A stretch of DNA of 64,000 nucleotides from assembly GCF_001690195.1 (NCBI RefSeq), contig NZ_LZGM01000007.1, forward strand, positions 16,435-80,434, read 5' to 3'. Position 1 is the first letter of the stretch; every line of letters starts with the position of its first letter. Both the position numbers and the translations under genes were made by a program. Below, one piece after another: positions 53,971-63,282 of the stretch. The notes below the pieces were generated by a model. It did not search any database. It was not told the origin of the DNA and saw only the letters and a list, made by a program, of their open reading frames with translations. The DNA comes from Gilliamella sp. wkB108 (GTDB lineage Bacteria; Pseudomonadota; Gammaproteobacteria; Enterobacterales; Orbaceae).

Positions 53971-54420
53971 TTATTTTGCTTGACAAGATGCTGGTGTTAA
54001 TTGAAGTGAAAAAATCTTTTCATCATCGATATAATAGTGATAATTCGCACCATTCGGGAAGAAAGCCCTTAATGATTTTATTTCAGGAAGATCACTACAA
54101 TATGTTTGACGTATGTTATCTAATATAATTTGCTGACTTTCAGGTACTAATAACGCATCTTTTGGTGTTTCTGTAATCTGATATTTATAATTAATAAAGT
54201 TATCTTTTGCAAAGATATCTACTAATGTAGTTATTTGATCTACTTTGATTGGTAATTGTTTTTTAGCTTCTGCAATAACTACTGCTTGAGAAGCATCATA
54301 GTTTTGGGATGACTGGGATGTTTTACTACTATCAGTATTAGTTGAATCAGATTTTGAATTATCACAGTTTACTAAAATAAAGCTCATAAAAAAAAGAGCC
54401 AATATTTTTAAAAATTTCAT
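53971..54420 (-). CDS. Lipoprotein, paralogue of the one at 51856
   Basis: Function unknown, 149 aa from ATG 54420 (GAGGA 7 bases upstream); the open frame to 54495 is not needed. Lipobox LVNC gives Cys19, then a Ser/Thr/Asn-rich linker and a globular C-terminus. Compared with its paralogue it lacks most of the helical linker. The shared C-terminal pattern suggests a recent duplication. Confidence 0.75.
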   Translation of the reverse strand: MKFLKILALFFMSFILVNCDNSKSDSTNTDSSKTSQSSQNYDASQAVVIAEAKKQLPIKVDQITTLVDIFAKDNFINYKYQITETPKDALLVPESQQIILDNIRQTYCSDLPEIKSLRAFFPNGANYHYYIDDEKIFSLQLTPASCQAK

Positions 54421-54654
54421 CATTATTTCCTCATTGTTATCGATTCTGATACGGTTATCATCAATACATCTTATAAAACTTGCAATTTGTTGCATCTAGT
54501 ATAGTTTCGTTTAATCTTTATTGATTATTTTTAGGATGGAATAACAATAAAAACCTAATGCAAAACTGATGCTATTTTATATCAAAAAAATAAATAATTA
54601 ATCACTTTTTTCATATCTTCAACATAAGATTATTAAAAAGCGATAAAAAAACTG

Positions 54655-54682
54655 TTGCACTTTTTTGAAAAACGAGTATTTT
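54655..54682 (+). promoter_or_regulatory. Candidate promoter of the ilv operon
   Basis: TTGCAC (54655-54660) and TATTTT (54677-54682), 16 bases apart, about 45 bases before the leader peptide. Confidence 0.4.
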
Positions 54683-54728
54683 GGTAAAAATCAATTTTAA
54701 AATTACAAAAAAGTTAATCTACAACATT

Positions 54729-54812
54729 ATGAATTTTTTACTCAATATCGTCCTCATTAACATTATTGTCAGCGTGGTCATTATTCCAACGCGGGGGCGT
54801 TTTTTGAGTTAA
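54729..54812 (+). CDS. ilvL: ilv operon leader peptide
   Basis: Short frame of 27 codons reading MNFLLNIVLINIIVSVV then IIPTRGRFLS. Ten of the first 19 residues are Ile or Val (6 Ile, 4 Val), plus 3 Leu. This is the control-codon composition of IlvL, whose translation speed senses charged branched-chain tRNAs. It precedes a strong terminator hairpin and ilvG. The length is near the 32 residues of E. coli IlvL, although the exact sequence differs. Confidence 0.85.
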   Translation: MNFLLNIVLINIIVSVVIIPTRGRFLS

Positions 54813-54833
54813 AATATGTTTACACATAAAATC

Positions 54834-54869
54834 AAAAAAAACCCCGCTCTTAAAAGTGGGGTTTTTTTT
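54834..54869 (+). terminator. ilv attenuator
   Basis: ACCCCGCT (54841-54848) pairs with AGTGGGGT (54855-54862) with one G-U pair, flanked by an A-run and followed by eight T. It lies between ilvL and ilvG, so stalling in ilvL would favour readthrough. Confidence 0.88.
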
Positions 54870-54907
54870 ATGATTAATTAAAGATAAGAAAAACAAGTGA
54901 GGAATGA

Positions 54908-56584
54908 ATGTTAGGAACACAGTGGATAGTTAAAACCTTAAAAGAAAAAGGTATTACCACCGTTTTTGGGTATCCCGGTGGACAAATTATGCCTCTATAT
55001 GATGCACTTTACGATGGTGGTATTGAACATGTTTTATGCCGTCACGAACAAGGTGCGGCTATGGCAGCTATCGGATATGCACGAGCTACCGGCAAAATAG
55101 GGGTTTGTATTGCTACCTCTGGTCCAGGCGCAACTAATATTATAACTGGACTTGCCGATGCTTTAATTGATTCTGTTCCGGTAATAGCCATAACAGGACA
55201 AGTACCTAACAGTTTAATTGGAACCGATGCTTTTCAGGAAGTGGATGTGTTAGGTTTATCATTAGCTTGCACAAAACACAGTTATTTAATTAATGATGCC
55301 AAAAAGTTACCTAATATTTTAGAGGAGGCGTTTAGTCTGGCCAATTCGGGAAGACCCGGTCCAATATTGATTGACGTTCCGAAAGATATTCAACTAGCTG
55401 ACCTTAATTACCAACAATATTTAACCTTCCCGCCACAACCTAATGATACTGATAAAATTGAATTACCTGCTATCTCTCAAGATGAGATAAAACTTGCCAA
55501 AAACATGATTGCCAAAGCGCAAAAACCTGTACTTTATATTGGCGGTGGTGTTGGTTTATCAGGTGCAATGCCAGAGTTGCAAGAGTTTATGGCTTTAACT
55601 CAAATACCCAGTGTCTCGACACTTAAAGGATTAGGTACAGTTGATCTAGAAAATCCCTATTATTTAGGTTTAATTGGTATGCACGGATCTAAAGTAGCTA
55701 ATTTAGCCGTTCAAGAGTGCGATTTATTAATTGCTTTAGGGGTTCGATTTGACGATAGAGTAACAGGTAAACTTAATGAGTTTGCCCGTAATGCAAAAGT
55801 GATTCATGTGGATATTGATCAGGCCGAAATCAATAAATTAAAACAAACTCATTTAGGCTTACAAGGTGATATAAAACAAATTCTACCCCAACTACATCAA
55901 ACCGTATCAATAGATGAATGGCACAAAAAAATTAATCGCTTAAAAGAACAATATCCAACACGTTATGATCATCCAGGACAAGCCATTTACGCACCTGCTC
56001 TACTAAAAACGATTTCTGAACGGAAAACTCCGACAACCATTATCACTACCGATGTAGGACAACATCAGATGTGGACAGCACAACATATGCGTTTTACTCA
56101 TCCACAAAATTTTATTACTTCAAGTGGGCTTGGTACCATGGGTTTTGGTTTACCCGCAGCTATTGGCGCGCAACTAGCCCGACCAAATGATTGTGTAATT
56201 TGTGTGTCGGGTGACGGTTCTTTTATGATGAATGTTCAAGAACTTACTACGATAAAACGCAAAAAATTACCCATTAAAATTGTATTAATTGATAATCAAC
56301 GCTTAGGAATGGTAAGACAGTGGCAAGAGTTGTTTTTTAACGAAAGATATAGTGAAACTAACTTGTCTGATAATCCTGACTTTCTGACATTAGCAAAAGC
56401 CTTTAATATTCCTGGTGAAAAAATCAGTAAAAAATCAGAAATAGAGCCGGCGTTAGATCATATGTTCAGTTCATCAGGTGCTTACTTATTACATGTCTGT
56501 ATTGATGAATTAGAAAATGTATGGCCATTAGTCCCACCTGGTGCGGCCAATGAAAATATGTTAGACAAAAGTATTAAGGAGTAA
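54908..56584 (+). CDS. ilvG: Acetolactate synthase II large subunit
   Basis: ThDP-dependent condensation of pyruvate with pyruvate or 2-oxobutyrate. Intact 558-aa frame (unlike the frameshifted E. coli K-12 gene). Motifs: [42 protein letters not shown] and the ThDP site [12 protein letters not shown]. Four bases separate it from ilvM. GAGG precedes the ATG. Confidence 0.96.
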   Translation: MLGTQWIVKTLKEKGITTVFGYPGGQIMPLYDALYDGGIEHVLCRHEQGAAMAAIGYARATGKIGVCIATSGPGATNIITGLADALIDSVPVIAITGQVPNSLIGTDAFQEVDVLGLSLACTKHSYLINDAKKLPNILEEAFSLANSGRPGPILIDVPKDIQLADLNYQQYLTFPPQPNDTDKIELPAISQDEIKLAKNMIAKAQKPVLYIGGGVGLSGAMPELQEFMALTQIPSVSTLKGLGTVDLENPYYLGLIGMHGSKVANLAVQECDLLIALGVRFDDRVTGKLNEFARNAKVIHVDIDQAEINKLKQTHLGLQGDIKQILPQLHQTVSIDEWHKKINRLKEQYPTRYDHPGQAIYAPALLKTISERKTPTTIITTDVGQHQMWTAQHMRFTHPQNFITSSGLGTMGFGLPAAIGAQLARPNDCVICVSGDGSFMMNVQELTTIKRKKLPIKIVLIDNQRLGMVRQWQELFFNERYSETNLSDNPDFLTLAKAFNIPGEKISKKSEIEPALDHMFSSSGAYLLHVCIDELENVWPLVPPGAANENMLDKSIKE

Positions 56585-56587
56585 GCG

Positions 56588-56821
56588 ATGAACGAAATAG
56601 CTAAGCATAAACTTACGATGAAGGCTTACGATAAATTAGGCACTCTGGAACGTATTTTACGGGTCATTCGTCATCGAGGAGGACATATTGAGAGTCTACA
56701 AATGCAATTAGATGCTGAGCAGATTTTAACACTAACCTTAGAGTTAACAACTGATCGTTCGATCTCAGCTTTACAAAATCAACTACTTAAATTAGTTGAT
56801 ATTATTTCGGTTGAACTATAA
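56588..56821 (+). CDS. ilvM: Acetolactate synthase II small subunit
   Basis: A 77-aa ACT-domain regulatory subunit of the IlvG enzyme. Conserved GTLERILRVIRHRGGHIESLQM. AAGGAG overlaps the ilvG stop, so the two are coupled. Confidence 0.93.
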   Translation: MNEIAKHKLTMKAYDKLGTLERILRVIRHRGGHIESLQMQLDAEQILTLTLELTTDRSISALQNQLLKLVDIISVEL

Positions 56822-56909
56822 CTTTTTATTACCAATAAAGGTCGATATAACAAATAGTTATAGCAACAAGCGTTTATTTTTTAGCAGTTAAACAAAATAG
56901 GAAGTATAG

Positions 56910-56915
56910 TATAAT
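56910..56915 (+). promoter_or_regulatory. Candidate internal promoter upstream of ilvE
   Basis: TATAAT in the 170-base ilvM-ilvE gap with a poor -35 region. An internal ilvE promoter is known in enterobacteria. Confidence 0.35.
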
Positions 56916-56991
56916 GCTCAGGTGTTAATTGATAAGAAACATAGAGTAAGACTTATACTTAACAAAAAGTAAAATTTAAGAGGAAAACAAA

Positions 56992-57921
56992 ATGGGTTCT
57001 ACAGCAAAATCTGATTATATTTGGTTTAATGGTGAAATGGTTCCATGGGCAGATGCTAAAGTACATGTAATGTCTCATGCGTTACATTATGGTACATCTG
57101 TTTTTGAAGGAGTTCGTTGTTATAATACACATAAAGGTCCAGCAATCTTTCGTCATAAAGAACACGCCCAAAGATTATTAAATTCAGCCAAAATTTATCG
57201 TTTTCCTGTTCCCTATTCTCTTGAAGAAATTATGGAAGCGACTCGACAAACAATCAGAAAAAATAAATTAGATAGTGCTTATATCCGCCCATTAGTATTT
57301 ATTGGTGATGTTGGCATGGGAGTCAATCCGCCTGATGGCTATAAAACTGATGTAATGATTGCGGCTTTCCCTTGGGGTGCATACTTAGGTGAAGATGCGT
57401 TGGATCAAGGCATTAATGCTATGGTTTCATCATGGAATCGTGTAGCCTCTAATACCATTCCTGCGGCAGCTAAAGCTGGTGGTAATTACCTATCCTCATT
57501 ATTGATCGGCTCAGAAGCACGCGCTAATGGCTTCCAAGAAGGTTTGGCATTAGATGTGCATGGTCACCTTTCAGAAGGGGCTGGTGAAAATGTATTTATC
57601 ATTAAAGATGGTATCTTATTTACTCCTGTTCTATCCTCATCAGCACTTCCAGGTATTACTCGTGATGCAGTATTAACACTAGCACGTGATTTAGGTATTG
57701 AAATTCGTGAACAAACATTATCCCGTGAATCACTTTATTTAGCAGATGAAGTCTTCATGACTGGTACTGCGGCTGAAATTACCCCTGTTCGCAGCGTAGA
57801 TCGTATTGAAATCGGCATTGGTCGTTGTGGTCCAATTACCAAACAAATCCAACAAACATTCTTTGGTCTATTTAATGGTAAAACCGAAGATAAATATGGT
57901 TGGTTAGATCCAGTTAACTAA
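56992..57921 (+). CDS. ilvE: Branched-chain amino acid aminotransferase
   Basis: PLP transaminase for the last step of valine, isoleucine and leucine synthesis. Fold-type IV signature: YGTSVFEGVR, the PLP lysine in AAKAGGNYLSSL, EGAGENVFIIKDG and TGTAAEITPVRSVD. 309 aa as in E. coli. AGAGGA precedes the ATG. Confidence 0.97.
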   Translation: MGSTAKSDYIWFNGEMVPWADAKVHVMSHALHYGTSVFEGVRCYNTHKGPAIFRHKEHAQRLLNSAKIYRFPVPYSLEEIMEATRQTIRKNKLDSAYIRPLVFIGDVGMGVNPPDGYKTDVMIAAFPWGAYLGEDALDQGINAMVSSWNRVASNTIPAAAKAGGNYLSSLLIGSEARANGFQEGLALDVHGHLSEGAGENVFIIKDGILFTPVLSSSALPGITRDAVLTLARDLGIEIREQTLSRESLYLADEVFMTGTAAEITPVRSVDRIEIGIGRCGPITKQIQQTFFGLFNGKTEDKYGWLDPVN

Positions 57922-57936
57922 ATAGAAATAGTTCAA

Positions 57937-57964
57937 ATCCGCCAACTCATTCGGCGGATATTTT
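57937..57964 (+). terminator. Hairpin terminator between ilvE and ilvD
   Basis: ATCCGCC (57937-57943) pairs with GGCGGAT (57953-57959), followed by A and four T. It may lower ilvDA expression. Confidence 0.65.
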
Positions 57965-58044
57965 ATATATAAAGATGATTGTCTATAACGAATTACGTAC
58001 CGATAAAAATCGGTCGCTTGCATAAGAAAAATTGGGAGCAAGAA

Positions 58045-59895
58045 ATGCCTAAATATCGTTCAGCCACCTCAATCGAAGGAAGGAATATGGCGGGAGCCCG
58101 TGCTTTATGGCGTGCAACGGGTGTAAAAAATGAAGACTTTGGTAAACCTATTATCGCAGTGGTTAACTCATTTACGCAATTTGTACCAGGTCATGTTCAC
58201 CTCAAAGACATTGGACAACTTGTTGCCAAGCAAATTGAACAATCAGGTGGGATTGCCAAAGAATTTAATACTATCGCTGTTGATGATGGTATTGCTATGG
58301 GACATGGCGGAATGCTTTACTCTCTGCCATCAAGAGAATTGATTGCCGATTCTGTTGAATACATGGTAAATGCACATTGTGCTGATGCAATGATCTGTAT
58401 CTCAAACTGCGACAAAATCACCCCTGGAATGTTAATGGCATCCTTGCGACTTAATATCCCAACTATTTTTGTTTCAGGTGGACCAATGGAAGCAGGAAAA
58501 ACCAAGCTTTCTGACCAGATTATTAAATTAGATCTTGTTGATGCCATGATCCAAAGTGCTAATCCTAATGTTAGTGATGACGATAGTCGAGCTATTGAAG
58601 AATCAGCCTGCCCTACATGTGGTTCGTGTTCTGGCATGTTCACTGCCAACTCAATGAACTGCTTAACTGAAGCATTAGGACTCTCACTACCCGGTAATGG
58701 ATCTTTGATTGCCACCCATAAACAACGCGAACAATTATTTCTGAATGCAGCCAAATGTATAGTCGAAATAACTAAACGTTATTATGAACATGATGATGTC
58801 TCTTATCTTCCTCGTTCAATAGCCACTAAAGCTGCTTATGAAAATGCCATGTCATTAGATATTGCTATGGGTGGATCAACCAATACCGTCTTACATTTAC
58901 TGGCCACGGCTCAAGAAGGTGAAATTGATTTTACTATGTCGGATATTGATAAATTATCACGTAAAGTTCCTCATTTATGTAAAGTCGCGCCAAGTACAGC
59001 TATTTACCATATGGAAGATGTACACCGTGCTGGAGGTGTTGTAGCCATCATGTCTGAACTGGATAAGGCTGGTTTGCTTAACCGTAATGTTCATAACGTC
59101 CTTGGTCTATCATTGCAAGAAACATTTGCGCAATATGACATTACTCAAACTACCGATGAAACAGTGAAAAAAATGTTCCGAAGTGGTCCGGCAGGTATTC
59201 GTACCACTAAAGCATTTTCTCAAGACTGTTATTGGGATTCACTCGATGATGATCGCGAAAAAGGATGTATTCGAGATAAAGCCCATGCCTACAGCCAAGA
59301 TGGTGGACTTGCTACACTATATGGTAACGTCGCTTTAGACGGCGCAATCGTTAAAACCGCTGGAGTGGCAGCCGAAAATCTCGTTTTTCGCGGACCAGCT
59401 AAAGTATTTGAAAGTCAAGAAGATGCTGTTGATGGTATCTTAGGTGGTAAAGTAGTTGAAGGTGATGTTGTTGTCATTATTTATGAAGGCCCAAAAGGTG
59501 GGCCAGGTATGCAAGAAATGCTCTACCCGACCAGTTATTTAAAATCAATGGGATTAGGTAAAAAATGTGCGCTTATTACTGATGGTCGATTCTCTGGAGG
59601 ATCTTCCGGTTTATCCATTGGACATATTTCACCTGAAGCCGCTAATGGAGGACTAATTGGCCTTGTTCGTAATGGCGACATTATTGATATTGATATTCCG
59701 AACCGTAAATTAGTTTTAGATGTACCCACTTCGGAACTTGAGCGTCGGCGTGTTGCTGAACTTGAACGTGGTGATAAAGCATTTACACCACACAATCGCG
59801 ATCGTTATGTCTCATTTGCACTCAAAGCCTACGCCAGCTTAGCAACCAGTGCCGATAAAGGTGCAGTACGTGACAAAAGCAAATTAGGTGGTTAA
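58045..59895 (+). CDS. ilvD: Dihydroxy-acid dehydratase
   Basis: Iron-sulfur dehydratase giving the 2-oxo acids for Val and Ile. The start at 58045 (MPKYRSATS) has GGGAGCAAG upstream; the frame opens at 57979 without a ribosome site. Cluster cysteines lie in [11 protein letters not shown] and [31 protein letters not shown] is present. 616 aa, as in E. coli. The stop overlaps the ilvA start by one base. Confidence 0.97.
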   Translation: MPKYRSATSIEGRNMAGARALWRATGVKNEDFGKPIIAVVNSFTQFVPGHVHLKDIGQLVAKQIEQSGGIAKEFNTIAVDDGIAMGHGGMLYSLPSRELIADSVEYMVNAHCADAMICISNCDKITPGMLMASLRLNIPTIFVSGGPMEAGKTKLSDQIIKLDLVDAMIQSANPNVSDDDSRAIEESACPTCGSCSGMFTANSMNCLTEALGLSLPGNGSLIATHKQREQLFLNAAKCIVEITKRYYEHDDVSYLPRSIATKAAYENAMSLDIAMGGSTNTVLHLLATAQEGEIDFTMSDIDKLSRKVPHLCKVAPSTAIYHMEDVHRAGGVVAIMSELDKAGLLNRNVHNVLGLSLQETFAQYDITQTTDETVKKMFRSGPAGIRTTKAFSQDCYWDSLDDDREKGCIRDKAHAYSQDGGLATLYGNVALDGAIVKTAGVAAENLVFRGPAKVFESQEDAVDGILGGKVVEGDVVVIIYEGPKGGPGMQEMLYPTSYLKSMGLGKKCALITDGRFSGGSSGLSIGHISPEAANGGLIGLVRNGDIIDIDIPNRKLVLDVPTSELERRRVAELERGDKAFTPHNRDRYVSFALKAYASLATSADKGAVRDKSKLGG

Positions 59896-61439
59896 TGATG
59901 AAACAGGTAGATAAAAAACTGACAGGTGCAGATTATTTAAAAGCGACACTATGTTCTGCTGTTTATGACGTTGCTCAAGTCACACCACTGGAAAAAATGG
60001 AAAAAATCTCCTCAAGATTACACAATCAAATTTTTGTGAAACGTGAGGATAGACAACAGGTGCATAGTTTCAAAATTCGTGGCGCACAAGCAATGATCGC
60101 AAGCCTGAGTGAAGAAGAACGTAAACAAGGGGTAATTGCTGCATCAGCAGGTAATCATGCTCAAGGTGTAGCTTTTTCTGCTACCAAGTTAGGAATTAGT
60201 TCTCTAATTGTCATGCCATTAACCACTGCTGATATTAAAGTTGAAGCAGTAAAAAGTTTTGGTGGTGAAGTACTACTTTATGGCGCCAATTTTGACGAAG
60301 CAAAAGCAAAAGCATTGGAATTAGTTAACGAGCAGAACCGTATTTTTATTCCGCCTTTTGATCACCCACTCGTCATTGCAGGACAAGGTAGTATAGCTAT
60401 GGAGCTATTGCAGCAAAATGCTAAACTCGACCGCATTTTTGTCCCCGTTGGTGGTGGAGGTCTTGCTGCGGGTATTGCCGTTTTAATCAAACAAATAATG
60501 CCTTCAATTAAAGTCATCGCTGTTGAGCCAGAAGATGCCGCATGTTTAAAAGCAGCATTGGATGAGGGTAAACCTGTTGATTTAGATCGGGTTGGTTTAT
60601 TTGCTGAAGGTGTAGCTGTTAAACGTATTGGAGATGAAACATTTAGACTTTGCCAACAATATATCGACGACATTGTTACTGTCGATAGTGACGAAATCTG
60701 CGCAGCAGTTAAAGATCTGTTTGATGATGTAAGAGCCATTGCCGAGCCTTCAGGTGCGGTAGCATTAGCCGGACTTAAAAAATATGTTGAAAAACATAAT
60801 ATTAGAGGTGAAAATTTAGCACATATTTTATCTGGTGCTAATTTAAACTTCCATAGTTTACGTTACGTTTCAGAACGCTGTGAATTAGGTGAAAAACGTG
60901 AAGTATTATTGGCAGTAACCATTCCTGAAAAGAAAGGTAGTTTTTTGAGTTTCTGTCAACTGCTTGGTGGTCGTTCTGTCACTGAATTTAATTACCGTTA
61001 TCACGATGACCATTCGGCATGTATTTTTGTAGGTGTCAAAATCTCCAAAAGCAACGAAAAAGAAGAGATCATGCAAGAATTAACCGCAGCAGGCTATCAA
61101 GTAGTTGATTTAACTGACGATGAAATGGCTAAACTCCATGTCCGTTACATGATCGGCGGCAAACCGTGTAAGGTGATTCAAGAGCAGGTTTATAGTTTTG
61201 AATTCCCTGAGTCGCAAGGTGCTTTACTCAAATTCTTACAAACATTAGGCACGAATTGGAATATATCTATGTTCCATTATCGTAGTCATGGTACAGATTA
61301 TGGTCGCGTACTTGCTGCATTTGAAATTGCTGATAATAATAATGATGAATTTAATAAACACTTAATGGCACTTGGTTATGGTTTCCATAACGAAACACAA
61401 AACCCATCATTACAACTATTTTTGACTAATCAACCTTAA
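59895..61439 (+). CDS. ilvA: Threonine ammonia-lyase, biosynthetic
   Basis: PLP enzyme making 2-oxobutyrate for isoleucine. The PLP lysine is in HSFKIRGAQ and the glycine loop in GGGGLAAGIA. Two ACT-like C-terminal domains for Ile feedback follow. 514 aa as in E. coli IlvA. Two adjacent start codons (59895, 59898). Confidence 0.97.
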   Translation: MMKQVDKKLTGADYLKATLCSAVYDVAQVTPLEKMEKISSRLHNQIFVKREDRQQVHSFKIRGAQAMIASLSEEERKQGVIAASAGNHAQGVAFSATKLGISSLIVMPLTTADIKVEAVKSFGGEVLLYGANFDEAKAKALELVNEQNRIFIPPFDHPLVIAGQGSIAMELLQQNAKLDRIFVPVGGGGLAAGIAVLIKQIMPSIKVIAVEPEDAACLKAALDEGKPVDLDRVGLFAEGVAVKRIGDETFRLCQQYIDDIVTVDSDEICAAVKDLFDDVRAIAEPSGAVALAGLKKYVEKHNIRGENLAHILSGANLNFHSLRYVSERCELGEKREVLLAVTIPEKKGSFLSFCQLLGGRSVTEFNYRYHDDHSACIFVGVKISKSNEKEEIMQELTAAGYQVVDLTDDEMAKLHVRYMIGGKPCKVIQEQVYSFEFPESQGALLKFLQTLGTNWNISMFHYRSHGTDYGRVLAAFEIADNNNDEFNKHLMALGYGFHNETQNPSLQLFLTNQP

Positions 61440-61451
61440 CCACTATCATGG

Positions 61452-61486
61452 CTATTCTCTATAAAAACAGAGAATAGTCATTTTTT
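61452..61486 (+). terminator. Terminator of the ilv operon
   Basis: CTATTCTCT (61452-61460) pairs with AGAGAATAG (61469-61477), then a T-run. Confidence 0.85.
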
Positions 61487-61986
61487 AAATTTCGCTAATA
61501 TTAAATAGTGATAAAAGTCATTCAACCATGATTGATTAGATGATTTAACCGTTACAATAATTAATCAAATCCTCTGACAATTGTAATCATTCGAGCGTAA
61601 AATTCAGTCATACAAATTCTACTAAACAAACAAAATAAAAACACATCTCAACATAGAATTAACCAACTCCATTAACTGATTTAAATACCTTCTAATACAG
61701 TGCAGAATTTAACAGGTTATCGGTAATGCGAAATCAAAAAATCAGCAATTTAACTGATTTTTATCAAAAAATATGCAAAAAGAAGATGTACACATTACAT
61801 TTGCTTGGATTGAATTTAATGACGAAATATAATTGTAAAGAGGCTGGACTGTGGTAAAAATGGTAGTAAACAATGGATAACTAACACAAACTGACATAAC
61901 CAACGAGTATAAACAATGTTCATAGAACCTTGTTTGTTGATTAACAATACACAGGCGCATAAGCGCCTTTTTTTATTGAAAGAAAA
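61487..61986. other. Intergenic region before the Dam gene
   Basis: No credible gene. It holds a hairpin AAAAATCAG/CTGATTTTT (61737-61763) and a terminator-like AGGCGC/GCGCCT with seven T at 61953-61974, which ends 12 bases before the methyltransferase start. The latter could terminate a short upstream RNA. Confidence 0.5.
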
Positions 61987-62544
61987 ATGGCTATAACAAA
62001 TCAAACAAATACTGAAAAAACACAAAAAGATTACTGGCGAACACCGCCAGAATTAATTAATGATGCACTAAGATTACTCAACATCAAAGGTTTCGATACT
62101 GATGTTTGCTGTGCAAGTGGAAATGAAAAAATTAAATTTGCATCAGCATATATCGATGAACAAGCGAATGCACTAACCAGTGAATTATGGTTTCTAGACT
62201 GCCAAAATGGATCAACCTCCTTTTGTAATCCACCTTTTTCAAAAAAATGGGAATTTTTCGAAAAAGCGGTAGAACAATCAAAAAAATGGAGTAAACAAAT
62301 TTTAATAGTCTTACCATATACCCCCACAACGAAACAATGGCATCAAAATGTACATGATAAAGATTGTATTATCTATGTACCGGATGGACGTTATAATTAT
62401 CTATTACCAGACGGAAGCAAACCGTCCAAAAAATGTTGTAACTTCGAAACATGCTTAATTTTGGTTGTACCTTTTAAGTGTGGAAACATTATTATTAATT
62501 ATAAAAGAGGGTCAAATGGTAAAATTAAATTAGCTGACAATTAA
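61987..62544 (+). CDS. Phage-type DNA N-6-adenine methyltransferase
   Basis: A 185-aa member of the phage Dam family (adenine-N6 methylation of DNA). The family opening DYWRTPPELINDAL, the N-terminal DVCCASGNEK (replacing the usual DAAA) and the catalytic NPPFSKKWEFFEKA are clear. No restriction gene or phage structural gene is nearby, so it is an orphan enzyme or prophage remnant. A G-less AAAGAAAA precedes the ATG. Confidence 0.85.
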   Translation: MAITNQTNTEKTQKDYWRTPPELINDALRLLNIKGFDTDVCCASGNEKIKFASAYIDEQANALTSELWFLDCQNGSTSFCNPPFSKKWEFFEKAVEQSKKWSKQILIVLPYTPTTKQWHQNVHDKDCIIYVPDGRYNYLLPDGSKPSKKCCNFETCLILVVPFKCGNIIINYKRGSNGKIKLADN

Positions 62545-62694
62545 TGATAAGGACACAAAAAAATAATCGAACACCTAAATAACCACAGTCAAAGCTTAAT
62601 CTCGCCAAGTGAAACATAAATCTATTACTTGGCATTAATAAATGGAAATATGATTGCCATAATAAACCTGCTAATCACCATTATTTTTTTGATT

Positions 62695-63070
62695 TTAACT
62701 CCGCCTATTCCTGTTAACAGTACTGCTTGTTGAACCTATTAACGCATTATCTGTATTTTTATTACTACTCTTTTTCTTAAAGAGTAAATTTTAGTAACTT
62801 TCACAAGTTTTTGTACTGCATTTTCGATGTTACTATCTCCTATCGGATCAACTAATGCAAGGTGAATTAATTTCCTTTTTTCAAGCATTAGACTGGTTAA
62901 AAATTCATTTGCTACCTCCGTTTTACCTCATTTTTAACAAGAACATCTACTGCTGTAATTGTAACCTGTTGACCTATTACCTTCGGTCGAATCACTCGCC
63001 AAGTAATCATTACAGCTTGAGCCATCCAGTTATTCTCAACCGCATTTTTACTACTATTAATACCTGTGCT
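62695..63070 (-). pseudogene. Decayed reading frame with VENN motif (polymorphic-toxin-like remnant)
   Basis: Three overlapping minus-strand segments in all three frames read as one broken protein. 62912-63070 gives TGINSSKNAVENNWMAQA..., with VENN at 63029-63040; 62739-62927 gives KTEVANEFLTSLMLEKRK... and ...DPIGDSNIENAVQKL; the last gives NKNTDNALIGSTSSTV and a stop at 62695. The KNAVENN stretch resembles the pretoxin VENN motif of CdiA and haemagglutinin proteins. No start or intact frame remains. Family assignment rests mainly on one short motif. Confidence 0.4.
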
Positions 63071-63173
63071 TTATCACTTTCATCTCGCTGCGATGTTTTT
63101 ATTTTTCTGATTGTGTGCATTCATGATGTAAAAATAATTCAGGAGTCTATACCGTTTAATCTTATTTAAACGA

Positions 63174-63195
63174 CTTGAATTCAAGTACTAAGTGC
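63174..63195 (-). repeat. Dispersed piece of the array element beside the IS30 gene
   Basis: Twenty-two bases centred on CTTGAATTCAAG and ending TACTAAGTGC are identical to the reverse complement of array units 1 and 4 (near 17800-17830). A similar ATCTTAA follows in both. A second hairpin (CGTTTAA/TTAAACG) lies just left, as in the array. Confidence 0.75.
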
Positions 63196-63282
63196 GAATC
63201 TTAACTAAAATAAAGGTGACAATAAAAAAGGTAAGTCATTTATAATGATTAATCTGTCACCGACCAAAGTTGAGATTACATC

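Noticed and set aside
54908..56584. Frameshift in ilvG as in E. coli K-12
   Set aside because: The frame is open for 558 codons with all family motifs.
62855..63169. 104-aa plus-strand reading frame
   Set aside because: Low-complexity composition, no ribosome site, and it lies opposite the decayed VENN frame, which reads more like protein.
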